Source: a virus | Direction: 5' to 3' (one strand) | Length of the DNA: 64,000 nucleotides | Virus record (IMG/VR): IMGVR_UViG_3300034760_000025 | Location: 25,727 to 89,726 of that record | In this document: positions 42,466 through 49,766 of the stretch, in pieces | Numbering within the stretch: the stretch's first letter is position 1 | How the letters are laid out: the number at the start of each line of letters is the position of its first letter | The notes under the pieces: generated by a model | The model's input: the letters and a program-made list of their open reading frames with translations, nothing else | Databases searched by the model: none | What the model was told of the DNA's origin: nothing | Made by a program: the position numbers and the translations under genes

Positions 42466-42479
42466 ACGCGATGTCGCGT
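42466..42479. promoter_or_regulatory. Perfect inverted repeat between divergent operons
   Basis: ACGCGA-TG-TCGCGT lies in the 171-bp gap between the leftward operon (start 42383) and the rightward operon (start 42555). It is well placed as an operator controlling both. The binding protein is unknown. Confidence 0.5.
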
Positions 42480-42554
42480 CGTTTTAGACCGGATGTTAGC
42501 GTGTGGAGGCAGCCCACCGACCCGGACGCGCAACCTCAACCAAGGGAGACCCGC

Positions 42555-43172
42555 ATGTTCGGCATCAAAACCCAGCACCGCGTACACCTGCTGTTCGCTA
42601 CCGGCGAACGCCAGTACGTCGTCACCGACAACCAGCTCGCAGACCTGTATGACCGGGTGAAGATGAACCTGCCAGGCGCCATGGAACTCCGCCGCCCCGG
42701 CGCCGCCCACCCCGACCTGGTCGCCACCCGCAAAATCGAGGTCGTCGAACACACCACCGCACCGGACTACTCCAACGCCCACATCGGGCTGTCCGTCGAC
42801 CCGCCCGGCGTCGTCTACCTCACCGACCCCGACCGCCCCAGCGAAGCGTGGCGCGTCACCGAATCCGGACGTAGGCGCCGCTTCGCCGACGAAGCGGAGG
42901 CACTCATCGAGGGTGAATACCTCACCCTCGCCGACCTCGCCAACGACTACGCCGCAGCCCGCGGCGGCGCAGAGCCGGAACCCTATTTCGTTCACACCAC
43001 CGCCGTCGACGACCTCACACCGGTCGCCGTCTACTACCACCGCCGTGGCGACGCCCGCCTCCTCACCGAGGACACACCCGCCACCGCCGCCCGGTACATC
43101 GCCGGCGAACACGGCCACGGCCTGCCGAAAACGGGCGGCGCCCATCCATCCGACCAGGCCGGAGGTGCCTGA
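42555..43172 (+). CDS. Hypothetical protein (205 aa)
   Basis: ATG 42555 behind AAGGGAG; first gene of the rightward operon. Sequence starts MFGIKTQHRVHLLFATGERQ with beta-rich character, then DLANDYAAARGGAEPEPYF, and ends SDQAGGA. The ending codons contain the ribosome-binding site of the next gene and are part of a 29-bp repeat shared with 39646-39674. Function unknown. Confidence 0.5.
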   Translation: MFGIKTQHRVHLLFATGERQYVVTDNQLADLYDRVKMNLPGAMELRRPGAAHPDLVATRKIEVVEHTTAPDYSNAHIGLSVDPPGVVYLTDPDRPSEAWRVTESGRRRRFADEAEALIEGEYLTLADLANDYAAARGGAEPEPYFVHTTAVDDLTPVAVYYHRRGDARLLTEDTPATAARYIAGEHGHGLPKTGGAHPSDQAGGA

Positions 43173-43173
43173 C

Positions 43174-43419
43174 ATGCCCATCTCTGACGATGGCCCGCTG
43201 TACGTGATCGTGCACCGACGCCACGACTACGGCTCGCCCCGCGACCAGGTGTACGACATCCAGCCGGACGACAGCCTCGAAGACATCACCGAGCGGGCCG
43301 GCTACCTCCAGTACAACGCACAGGAAAAGTACGGCCGGACACGTGACACGTACCGAGTCGCCGAGCTGCGCATGGTGGCTGCCCGTCCGAAGGCAACTGA
43401 GGGAGGCGAGGTTCGATGA
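43174..43419 (+). CDS. Hypothetical protein (81 aa)
   Basis: Starts in the 29-bp junction repeat (GGAGGTGCCTGACATGC). Sequence YVIVHRRHDYGSPRDQVYDI, then EDITERAGYLQYNAQEKYGR, looks like a small alpha/beta domain. The ATGA overlap couples it to the HD-domain gene. Function unknown. Confidence 0.5.
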   Translation: MPISDDGPLYVIVHRRHDYGSPRDQVYDIQPDDSLEDITERAGYLQYNAQEKYGRTRDTYRVAELRMVAARPKATEGGEVR

Positions 43420-44069
43420 TCGACGTCGAAGCGGTCATCGCGGCGGGCAGGCTGGCGCTCGACTTCGGCCGAGTCGACCGGATCACCTACCACCCGGACG
43501 GCCTGACGCCGGAATCCGACACCGATCACACCGTCATGCTCGGACTGGTCGCATGCGCCGTCGCGCAGCGGCACTTTCCGGACCTCAACGTCGGCCTGAT
43601 CGCGCAGTACGCCCTCGTGCACGATGTGGTTGAGGTGTACGCCGGCGATACCCCGACGCTCCAAATGCCGACTGCCGACGCCAAAGCGGAGAAGCAGCAT
43701 CGGGAGGAGCGGGCGCAGGAGCGGATCACCGAGGAGTTCGCCGACTCGCTGCCCTGGCTTCCCGGTCGGATCGCCTACTACGAAGCCCGGCTCGACCGTG
43801 AGGCTCGGTTCGTTAAGGCGCTCGACAAGCTGCTGCCGAAGATCACGCACCTGTGCAACGGCGCCGTGACCATCCGCAAGCAGGGCATGAGTACCGCCGA
43901 GTTGGCCGCGCGCTACGAGACGCAGATCGGGGAGCTGGAGGCGTACGCAGCCGACTTCCCCGAGTTGTTCGAGCTGCGCGCCGCCCTCGTGGACCGGGTC
44001 CTTGCCGTGATGGCCGACCAGGACGACAGAGGCTCCGCGCCAAGTGCGACATCGGGCGGTGGGTCATGA
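43416..44069 (+). CDS. HD-domain nucleotide hydrolase, YfbR-like
   Basis: 217 residues. Shows SDTDHTVMLG (His about 37) and LVHDVVEVYAGDT (HD at 68-69), the HD-domain metal site, with helical surroundings as in YfbR-type 5'-deoxynucleotidases. Probably adjusts nucleotide pools, for instance by dephosphorylating a dNMP. Coupled to neighbours on both sides (ATGA; TCATGA). Confidence 0.6.
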   Translation: MIDVEAVIAAGRLALDFGRVDRITYHPDGLTPESDTDHTVMLGLVACAVAQRHFPDLNVGLIAQYALVHDVVEVYAGDTPTLQMPTADAKAEKQHREERAQERITEEFADSLPWLPGRIAYYEARLDREARFVKALDKLLPKITHLCNGAVTIRKQGMSTAELAARYETQIGELEAYAADFPELFELRAALVDRVLAVMADQDDRGSAPSATSGGGS

Positions 44070-44194
44070 TCGTTGCCCGCATCGGTGACGTCCTGGCAGT
44101 GATCGCCATCCCCGTCGCGCTTGCCGTGGCCGCATGGCTCCGAGACCGCCGCAGGGCGGATACCGCGCCGCAGCCCCCGGCGGTGGAGTCGTGA
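44066..44194 (+). CDS. Small single-span membrane protein (42 aa)
   Basis: ATG 44066 follows GGGCGGTGGGTC. One hydrophobic span (DVLAVIAIPVALAVAAWL) is followed by a basic then proline-rich tail. The stop overlaps the next GTG (GTGA). Function unknown. Confidence 0.5.
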   Translation: MIVARIGDVLAVIAIPVALAVAAWLRDRRRADTAPQPPAVES

Positions 44195-44568
44195 CCCCGG
44201 CCGAGCGGCACGCGCTGATCGCGCTGATCAAGTGGGCAAACTCCATGCCGGTCGGCATGGGTCCGGAGCACGAAGCCCTTTCCGACGCCTACGACGCGCT
44301 GGAGCACTGCATCATCTTCGAGGTCGGCCCGGTCGACCCCGAGGTTCGTGCTGCCTACTACGCGCCGCACCAGCTCACGCCCGGTACCCGGCCGTGCGAC
44401 AACGAGCGCGAGCCGGACGGTGAGCTGTGCACCGGGACGCTGACGTTCGCGCTCGGCGACGTTCAGGCGAAGTGCCCGGTCTGCGGCGGGTGGACGGGGC
44501 GTCTCGCGCCCGGCCATGAGCGGGCCGTGATGCCTACCGGTTCGAAGCCCCCGGGCGGTGAGTCGTGA
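44191..44568 (+). CDS. Small zinc-ribbon-containing protein (125 aa)
   Basis: GTG start in the overlap. Helical N-terminus (ERHALIALIKWANSMPVGMG) and a zinc-ribbon-like C-terminus (TRPCDNEREPDGELC, then KCPVCGGWTG). The ending GGES is encoded by the shared junction sequence. Function unknown. Confidence 0.5.
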   Translation: MTPAERHALIALIKWANSMPVGMGPEHEALSDAYDALEHCIIFEVGPVDPEVRAAYYAPHQLTPGTRPCDNEREPDGELCTGTLTFALGDVQAKCPVCGGWTGRLAPGHERAVMPTGSKPPGGES

Positions 44569-44993
44569 CCGCCTACACGATGATCAAGCTGCGCTGCGAC
44601 TGGCCGGGATGCCACGCCCGGATCGAGACGCACAACTCCAAGATCACGGAAGCGAGGAAGTCCGCCTCCGCCCATGGGTGGAGGGCCGCTGGCGGGCTCG
44701 ACCTGTGCGGCTCACGTGACCAGGCGGAGGAGTACACCGACGACTACACCCTCTCGATGCTTCGCGGTCACGCAGCTCGCGAGGACCACGCGCCGGTGAT
44801 CGAGCCAGCACGGAAGGGCTACGTCAAGCTGTCCTGCCGGTGCGGGTGGGCAGTGCCCGCCGAGCACTCCTGGGACCGCGCTGGCGAGTGCGCGCGGTCT
44901 ACCGCCGACATGCGCTGGGGGAAGCACGTCAAAGCGGCCGAACGCGAAGTGGAGCCAACTGATACCGCTACACCGCCGGGCGGTGAGGGCTGA
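44565..44993 (+). CDS. Double zinc-ribbon-like protein (142 aa)
   Basis: GTG start overlapping the previous stop. Two cysteine-bearing units: LRCDWPGCHARIE near the start and LSCRCGWAVPA near residue 88, with helical sections between. Such proteins usually bind nucleic acid or pair with other phage proteins. Ends GGEG at another junction motif. Confidence 0.5.
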   Translation: MTAYTMIKLRCDWPGCHARIETHNSKITEARKSASAHGWRAAGGLDLCGSRDQAEEYTDDYTLSMLRGHAAREDHAPVIEPARKGYVKLSCRCGWAVPAEHSWDRAGECARSTADMRWGKHVKAAEREVEPTDTATPPGGEG

Positions 44994-45346
44994 TGGCCAC
45001 CTTGGAGTTCGTCCTTCCTGAGGGCTCGAACGATCCGTGCCCGAACGCCTGTGGCGGCCTCACTGAGGACCCGTACGGCGGACCATGCAAGGCGTGCTGG
45101 AACGCGGTGGACGACGAGGGCGGTGGTTGCTCGCTCGGCGGGCCCCGCGCGGTCAGCACGTGCCTCTGCACCAACCGCTTCGGGTGCAAGTCCCCAGACC
45201 CGGATGACGACATGCAGGAGTGCAGCCGGTGCGACGACCGCGTCTACACCGTGTCCTTCGACGGCCTGTGCGACGGCTGCATCGAAGAGGACTACCAGCG
45301 GCTGAGCGTCACCGCGCCGAATTTGCCGGCGGTGGGTCGTGGCTGA
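44993..45346 (+). CDS. Cysteine-rich protein (117 aa)
   Basis: ATG overlaps the upstream stop. Fourteen cysteines, mostly in CxxC-like spacing (CPNACGG, CKACWN, STCLCTN, ECSRCDD, LCDGC), indicating at least two or three bound zinc ions. No similarity to a named domain is evident. Overlaps the methyltransferase start by eight bases. Confidence 0.5.
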   Translation: MATLEFVLPEGSNDPCPNACGGLTEDPYGGPCKACWNAVDDEGGGCSLGGPRAVSTCLCTNRFGCKSPDPDDDMQECSRCDDRVYTVSFDGLCDGCIEEDYQRLSVTAPNLPAVGRG

Positions 45347-46124
45347 CCCCTACTTCGCCGATGACACCACGACCCTCTACCTCGGTGATATGCGCGCGGT
45401 GGTCCCGTCCCTCGAGGTCGAGGTGGACTGCGTGGTCACCGACCCGCCGTACGGCGAGACCTCGCTGGCTTGGGACCGGTGGCCGGAGGCATGGCCGGCG
45501 ATTGCGGCCACTGTCGCCCGGTCGATGTGGTGCTTCGGCTCGATGCGAATGTTCCTGGACCGTCGCCCGGACTTCACGCCGTGGCAGATGAGCCAGGACA
45601 TCGTCTGGGAGAAGCACAACGGCAGCGGGTTCGCCGTCGACCGCTTCAAGCGGGTCCACGAGCACGCCCTGCACTGGTACCTGGGCCGATGGGACGACGT
45701 CTACCACGTCACCCCCACCACCCAGGACGCCACCGCGCGGCAGGTCCGCCGCAAGCAGCGCCCGACTCACATGGGCGCCATCGAGGCCGGCTCGTACGCG
45801 AGCGTTGACGGCGGGCCCCGGCTGATGCGTTCCGTCCTCGAGGTCCGCTCGATGCACGGCCGGGCCATCCACCCCACCGAGAAGCCCGTCGGCATCCTGG
45901 CGCCGCTCATTGAGTACGCCTGTCCGCCTGGCGGTCTGGTGCTCGACCCGTTCGCTGGGTCCGGATCAACCGGCCTCGCCGCTCGGTTGACCGGTCGTCG
46001 CGCCGTCCTGATCGAGGCCGACGAGGCGTACTGCGACGCGATCGCCCGCCGGATGTCGCAAGGCGACCTGTTCGGTGACCTGGCCGTCACGGCTAACGCT
46101 ACGTCAGCCACGTCGGCGGGCTGA
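45339..46124 (+). CDS. Beta-class DNA methyltransferase
   Basis: 261 residues from GTG 45339. Catalytic DPPYGET near 35 precedes the AdoMet motif DPFAGSGSTG near 202, with HPTEKPVGIL just before, the order of beta-class N6-adenine/N4-cytosine methyltransferases. No restriction partner is adjacent, so it is probably an orphan protecting phage DNA. It ends the operon before a 19-bp palindrome. Confidence 0.8.
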   Translation: MADPYFADDTTTLYLGDMRAVVPSLEVEVDCVVTDPPYGETSLAWDRWPEAWPAIAATVARSMWCFGSMRMFLDRRPDFTPWQMSQDIVWEKHNGSGFAVDRFKRVHEHALHWYLGRWDDVYHVTPTTQDATARQVRRKQRPTHMGAIEAGSYASVDGGPRLMRSVLEVRSMHGRAIHPTEKPVGILAPLIEYACPPGGLVLDPFAGSGSTGLAARLTGRRAVLIEADEAYCDAIARRMSQGDLFGDLAVTANATSATSAG

Positions 46125-46135
46125 CGGCCCTCCGG

Positions 46136-46175
46136 GGCGGAGTGAACCGGTAAATCTTTACCGGTTCACTCCGCC
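46136..46175 (+). terminator. 19-bp perfect hairpin, terminator
   Basis: GGCGGAGTGAACCGGTAAA pairs without mismatch with its reverse complement over a TC loop, followed by TTCATTGTG. It lies 11 bases after the methyltransferase stop, so it most likely ends that operon. Its AT-rich tip and near-perfect symmetry would also suit a protein-binding site. Confidence 0.65.
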
Positions 46176-46235
46176 TTCATTGTGGGTAGCCCCCCGGGGG
46201 GAACTTGCAACCGCTCAATTGGTCGCGACTCCGCG

Positions 46236-46265
46236 TTGTGTCATTCCGGCGGTCTCGGGTAGGGT
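46236..46265 (+). promoter_or_regulatory. Promoter for DNA-binding/replication operon
   Basis: TTGTGT, 18-base spacer, TAGGGT, 51 bases before the start at 46317 and downstream of the terminator at 46136. The same -10 and spacing are seen at 61171-61200 and similar ones at 59600-59629. Confidence 0.5.
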
Positions 46266-46316
46266 CATGGTGCGCCACCGCGCGTCTACCCCAGCGACCA
46301 TGAGGTGATCCACGTA

Positions 46317-46964
46317 ATGACGGCCCGATCCAGAACGCGCAGGCCGCGCCACGTACAGGAGGCCCGGCCGGTCATCCAGCCGCCGGAGAAGTTCGCGCAC
46401 CTGCAGGGCGAAGCCTTGTTCAGGGCGTTGACCACCGACACCGAGGAGTGGGACTCGGAGCGCTGCGCCGCCGAGTCGGGCCGGAGCCGTTCCCGGTTCT
46501 CGACGCTGGTGAGCAACTACTACGCCGTCGCCGACGGGCGCCGCCCCGCCGACGACAAGACGTTCATCAAACCGTTCGCGTACCGGGGTGCGTCGCCGGT
46601 GTGGCGGGCCGGTGACGCGCGGGCGTGGTTCATGCAGCACGGGATGATGCGTCGTGACGGGGTGTTCCGCCCGTTCAAGCCGGGTGGGCGGGCCCGCGGC
46701 GCCGTCGACGTTGTCCCTCGCCGCCGGCGGCCTACCGAGATGCAGAACCACGCGCCGGCGGTGCTGGGCCGCTACCGGGAGCTGGTCACACCGGGGGCCG
46801 GTGCGACGTCGGGGGCGATGACGCCGAGGGATGCGCGGACCCAGCTCGCGCGGGAATTCGCAATCAGCGAGCGGCAGGTCATCCGCCGGTTGCAGGCCGC
46901 CCGCGACCTCGAGGCGGCGCGCGGCGCTGAGGCTTCCGGGCGGAACGTGAGCCCGCCGGGATAG
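46317..46964 (+). CDS. Putative HTH DNA-binding protein (215 aa)
   Basis: ATG 46317 behind GAGGTGATC. Basic N-terminus (TARSRTRRPRH), a central basic region, and a C-terminal helix-turn-helix-like segment (ARTQLAREFAISERQVIRRL). First gene after the promoter at 46236, so it may regulate the early operon. No close family is recognised. Confidence 0.5.
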   Translation: MTARSRTRRPRHVQEARPVIQPPEKFAHLQGEALFRALTTDTEEWDSERCAAESGRSRSRFSTLVSNYYAVADGRRPADDKTFIKPFAYRGASPVWRAGDARAWFMQHGMMRRDGVFRPFKPGGRARGAVDVVPRRRRPTEMQNHAPAVLGRYRELVTPGAGATSGAMTPRDARTQLAREFAISERQVIRRLQAARDLEAARGAEASGRNVSPPG

Positions 46965-46976
46965 CAGATCGGCCCC

Positions 46977-47045
46977 TCGCTGCCGGCTAGCGGCTCGGAC
47001 AAGCCGCCGTAATGCGCCAACCGCAGGGGCCGATCAGGACACGGA
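46977..47045 (+). promoter_or_regulatory. Long-range inverted repeat in leader
   Basis: GATCGGCCCCT (46977-46987) and AGGGGCCGATC (47035-47045) are perfect 11-bp arms enclosing 47 bases, between the HTH gene and the annealing-protein gene. The transcript could fold into a leader structure that attenuates or protects. Confidence 0.4.
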
Positions 47046-47047
47046 CC

Positions 47048-47073
47048 GGAAAGGTTCCGTGTCGAGACGGAAG
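47048..47073 (+). promoter_or_regulatory. Leader stem-loop, related to CCGGACA elements
   Basis: GACACGGA pairs with TCCGTGTC; the tip begins CCGGAAA. It is followed directly by GAGACGGAAGAACACC, close to the AGACGGAAGGCACC that follows the stem-loop at 61144. The start codon is 40 bases downstream. A possible diverged member of the family. Confidence 0.35.
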
Positions 47074-47113
47074 AACACCACTACCCGATCTCTCAAGCAG
47101 AAAGTGAACTTCT

Positions 47114-48043
47114 ATGACGGACGTTAGCAGCCCGCCCGCCGCACCGTCGAGCGCGCCGGTGCGACCCCCGGCGATCACCGTGCCGATGCCGACCGTGATG
47201 ACACCCGACCTCGCCCGGCTGTTGCGTGAGCCGTTCGCCCCGGAGTACACGGGCAAGCGGCCCCTGATCACCTGCCCGGCGTGCCGCGGCAGCCGCAACG
47301 GCAAGGTATGCGACTCGCACCGTAAGAGCCGGTGCGAGGGCTGCCACAACTACATCACCTCGGAACACATCCACCTCGACTACGTCGGCCACGCCGAGGT
47401 AACCGACCGGTTGTTGGCCGTCGACCCGCTGTGGTCGTGGGAGCCGACGGCGTTCGACGCTGACGGGCTGCCGAAGCTCGACAGCATGGGCGGGCTGTGG
47501 ATCCGCCTGACGGTCGCTGGTGTGCCCCGGCTCGGCTACGGGCACGCCGACGGGAAGACCGGACCCGACGCCGTGAAGGAGACCATCGGCGACGCGATCC
47601 GCAACGCAGCGATGCGCTTCGGTGTCGCCCTGGACCTGTGGGGGGCCAAGTTCAAGGCCGCCGAGGTCGAAGCCGAGGCCGCGGTACGCGCGTCGATGCC
47701 CGGCTACGTCGACGACTGGGACACGGCCATCCCGGTCGGTGCGGGCCGGCCCCCGGTCGAGCAGGCCCCGCCCGGGCCGGCCCGGGTCGTCGACAAGGCG
47801 CCGAAGCCGGCCGCGCACAACCCCACGTACTACCCGCTGGGCGTCAACGCGATCAACGCCGCGGCGACCCTCGGGGAGCTTGACGCCCTGGCCGCGCGGG
47901 TGAAGGCGTTCGCCGGCGCCGGTGAGGTCACCGACGCCGAGGCTGGCCGGTTGAAGCTGAAAATCGGTGCCCGCCGCGACGAGCTGTGCGCGGCCGTCCC
48001 CACGCCCGAACCCGCAGCCGCCGCCCTCGTACCCGCATCCTGA
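47114..48043 (+). CDS. Rad52/Sak-like single-strand annealing protein
   Basis: 309 residues. A zinc-ribbon-like region (CPACRGSRNGKVCDSHRKSR, then CEGC, about 54-78) precedes a core with VTDRLLAVDPLWSWEP, GGLWIRLTV and KETIGDAIRNAAMRFGVALD (about 95-180). This core is the pattern of Rad52/Sak-type annealing proteins common in actinophages. It would anneal single strands in recombination-dependent replication. No exonuclease partner is adjacent; the exonuclease at 51355 is of the FEN type. Confidence 0.65.
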   Translation: MTDVSSPPAAPSSAPVRPPAITVPMPTVMTPDLARLLREPFAPEYTGKRPLITCPACRGSRNGKVCDSHRKSRCEGCHNYITSEHIHLDYVGHAEVTDRLLAVDPLWSWEPTAFDADGLPKLDSMGGLWIRLTVAGVPRLGYGHADGKTGPDAVKETIGDAIRNAAMRFGVALDLWGAKFKAAEVEAEAAVRASMPGYVDDWDTAIPVGAGRPPVEQAPPGPARVVDKAPKPAAHNPTYYPLGVNAINAAATLGELDALAARVKAFAGAGEVTDAEAGRLKLKIGARRDELCAAVPTPEPAAAALVPAS

Positions 48044-48057
48044 TCGGAGATCTGACG

Positions 48058-48726
48058 ATGACCACAGAGCTCACCCGCGCCGAGCACGCCGAACAGGTGG
48101 CGTACTACTCGGCACTCGCCGACGCGGCGGTCGCCCGGGCCGGCCGGCACCGGGCCGCGCTGGACGCCGCCGCGCACGCCGAGTATCAGCAGCAACGCAT
48201 CCGCCCGTCGTGGGAGGTGAAGGGCCTGGGCACGGTGTCGGGCAAGACCCGCAACGGCGCCGTGGTGGTGGAGTCCGAAGCCGACCTCGTCGCGTGGGCC
48301 AAGGCCCACCGGCCCGACGAAGTCGAGACGATCGAGCGGATCCGCCCGTCGTTCGCGGCGGCTCTGATGAAGGGCTGCACCGTCAACGACGACGGTCTCA
48401 TCGTGACCAAGGGCGGCGACGAGGTGGCGGGACTCAAGTTCGTACCCGGCGGTGAGTGGCAGGGCATCGCCTGCAAGTTCGACACGGACGCCAAGGAGAC
48501 ATTTGCGCAGCTCGCCGAGGTGGCGATCGAGCGGGTAGCGCTACTGGCCGAGCCGTCCGAGACCCCCGCCCAAAACCCCGACGAGACCCCCGCCGGGCGG
48601 CCGGCCGAGACGGCCCCGGCCGTGGTGCCGCCGGCCGGCCCGGACCCGTGGGCGATCCCAGACCCGTGGGCGACCCCCGACCCCTGGGCGACCCCGGAGC
48701 CCGCCATGACCGCGGGGCAGGGGTAA
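48058..48726 (+). CDS. Hypothetical recombination-region protein
   Basis: 222 residues from ATG 48058 with ATCGGAGA upstream. Helical N-terminus, then IRPSWEVKGLGTVSGKTRNG and IRPSFAAALMKGCTVNDDGL. The C-terminus carries three tandem DPWATP-type repeats, which may be a protein-interaction tail. It is located with the annealing protein gene and may work with it. Confidence 0.5.
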   Translation: MTTELTRAEHAEQVAYYSALADAAVARAGRHRAALDAAAHAEYQQQRIRPSWEVKGLGTVSGKTRNGAVVVESEADLVAWAKAHRPDEVETIERIRPSFAAALMKGCTVNDDGLIVTKGGDEVAGLKFVPGGEWQGIACKFDTDAKETFAQLAEVAIERVALLAEPSETPAQNPDETPAGRPAETAPAVVPPAGPDPWAIPDPWATPDPWATPEPAMTAGQG

Positions 48727-48729
48727 GCG

Positions 48730-48978
48730 ATGAGGTGCGGCAACGACCCCCGGGCGGTGCTCACCGACGGCGACCGGGCGGTGATCGACTGGTACGCGGC
48801 GTGGCTGACGTGGTCCAAGGCCCCGGCCGACACGCGGGGCCCGGAACCGGTCCCACCGGCCGGCTGGACACCGGCCGAGTTGGCCCACCGGGCCAAGCAG
48901 GCCAGCGACGTCGCCGGCCAGGCCGCCGACCAAAAACCGATACCGACGGCACCAATAGGCCGCGTTTCGCGCCAGTAG
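48730..48978 (+). CDS. Hypothetical protein (82 aa)
   Basis: ATG 48730 three bases after the previous stop. Contains DRAVIDWYAAWLTWSKAPAD and a short alanine-rich helix, then a disordered end. Last gene of the annealing-protein cluster. Function unknown. Confidence 0.5.
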   Translation: MRCGNDPRAVLTDGDRAVIDWYAAWLTWSKAPADTRGPEPVPPAGWTPAELAHRAKQASDVAGQAADQKPIPTAPIGRVSRQ

Positions 48979-49065
48979 GGCGGCATCGGGCGGGTAGGGT
49001 GGCCTGGCGGGTCGGAGTCCCGCCACGACGAAACAAGAGGCGGCGTTGACCCAGAGAATCGCGGT

Positions 49066-49098
49066 GAAGGGCCGGGCACTCGTGGTGCCGGGCCCTTC
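49066..49098 (+). other. Imperfect hairpin in non-coding region
   Basis: GAAGGGCCGGGCAC and GTGCCGGGCCCTTC pair over five bases with one mismatch; flanking GCGGT/GCCGC extends the stem. Possibly a transcription or mRNA-stability element. Confidence 0.4.
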
Positions 49099-49239
49099 GC
49101 CGCGGTCATCGGGTACGCCGTTTGTCCCACATGCCGCACTGGGAGCGCCGGCGACGCGCCGCGCGCTACCAGCACTGCCCGCGCTGTCGGGTCTACGATC
49201 CTGGAACGTCAGCGGGGGACGGGGATCGGGGCGGAAACA

Positions 49240-49269
49240 AAACGGCCCCGCCGGTAAGCGGGGCCGTTT
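49240..49269. terminator. Bidirectional-type terminator hairpin
   Basis: AAACGGCCCCGC pairs perfectly with GCGGGGCCGTTT over CGGTAA. The A-run before and T-run after make it usable from both sides. It separates the annealing-protein cluster from the initiator operon. Confidence 0.6.
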
Positions 49270-49505
49270 CGTACGTGCATTCACTTCGCAGGCGAGGGGA
49301 GGAATCAGGGGGATCGGAGTTCCCCTGACACAAGGACCAAATAACCAACTATAAATCTGCAGCGCCAACCATTTGACCCACTCGACCCGCACCCGCTCGC
49401 AAATGCGCGCGGCGAGGAACAGCATACCGGACCGCGAATCGGAGCGCACCGACCATGCTGTGTCGACTCGCCGGTGGTCCTAGCGATGGTGCTGAAAGGC
49501 ACGAC

Positions 49506-49766
49506 ATGACGATCACCACGGGGCCCCGGACGACCGCCCCCGGGTCCCTTCCGAAGATCCGGCCAGCGCTGCCGACCACGACCGCGAATCACCGCCGAGC
49601 GCACGCCCTCGCGGAGCTGGCCGACTTCTGCTACGCGCAGCGACGTACGGACTCCGACGGCGAGGTCCACGTGAGCGACCCGGACGGAAGGCCGTTCGCC
49701 TGCGTCCACCACGCGCCGCAGGTGCTCGCCTGCTCGCCGTGCATCACGCGGAAGGTGACGCGCTGA
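49506..49766 (+). CDS. Hypothetical protein preceding initiator (86 aa)
   Basis: ATG 49506 behind GAAAGG. Contains ANHRRAHALAELADFCYAQR and a C-terminal pair of cysteines (FACVHHAPQVLACSPC). The stop overlaps the start of the initiator-like gene by one base (TGATG), implying coupled expression. Function unknown. Confidence 0.5.
   Translation: MTITTGPRTTAPGSLPKIRPALPTTTANHRRAHALAELADFCYAQRRTDSDGEVHVSDPDGRPFACVHHAPQVLACSPCITRKVTR

Larger units (their letters stand above)
48979..49505. other. 527-bp non-coding region with three hairpins
   Basis: No convincing gene. It contains a 7-bp hairpin TGGCGGG/CCCGCCA (49005-49025, T-arm-like loop), an imperfect 14-bp hairpin (49066-49098), the terminator at 49240-49269, and an AT-richer stretch near 49335-49360. 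A frame at 49122 has a CPRC motif but runs through the terminator, so I do not call it. Confidence 0.5.

Noticed and set aside
49005-49025. Possible tRNA (T-arm-like hairpin with seven-base loop)
   Set aside because: No acceptor, D or anticodon arms can be built around it and the loop lacks TTCRANY.
49122-49328. Small frame with CPRC motif
   Set aside because: Needs a TTG start without a ribosome-binding site and runs through the terminator hairpin at 49240-49269.
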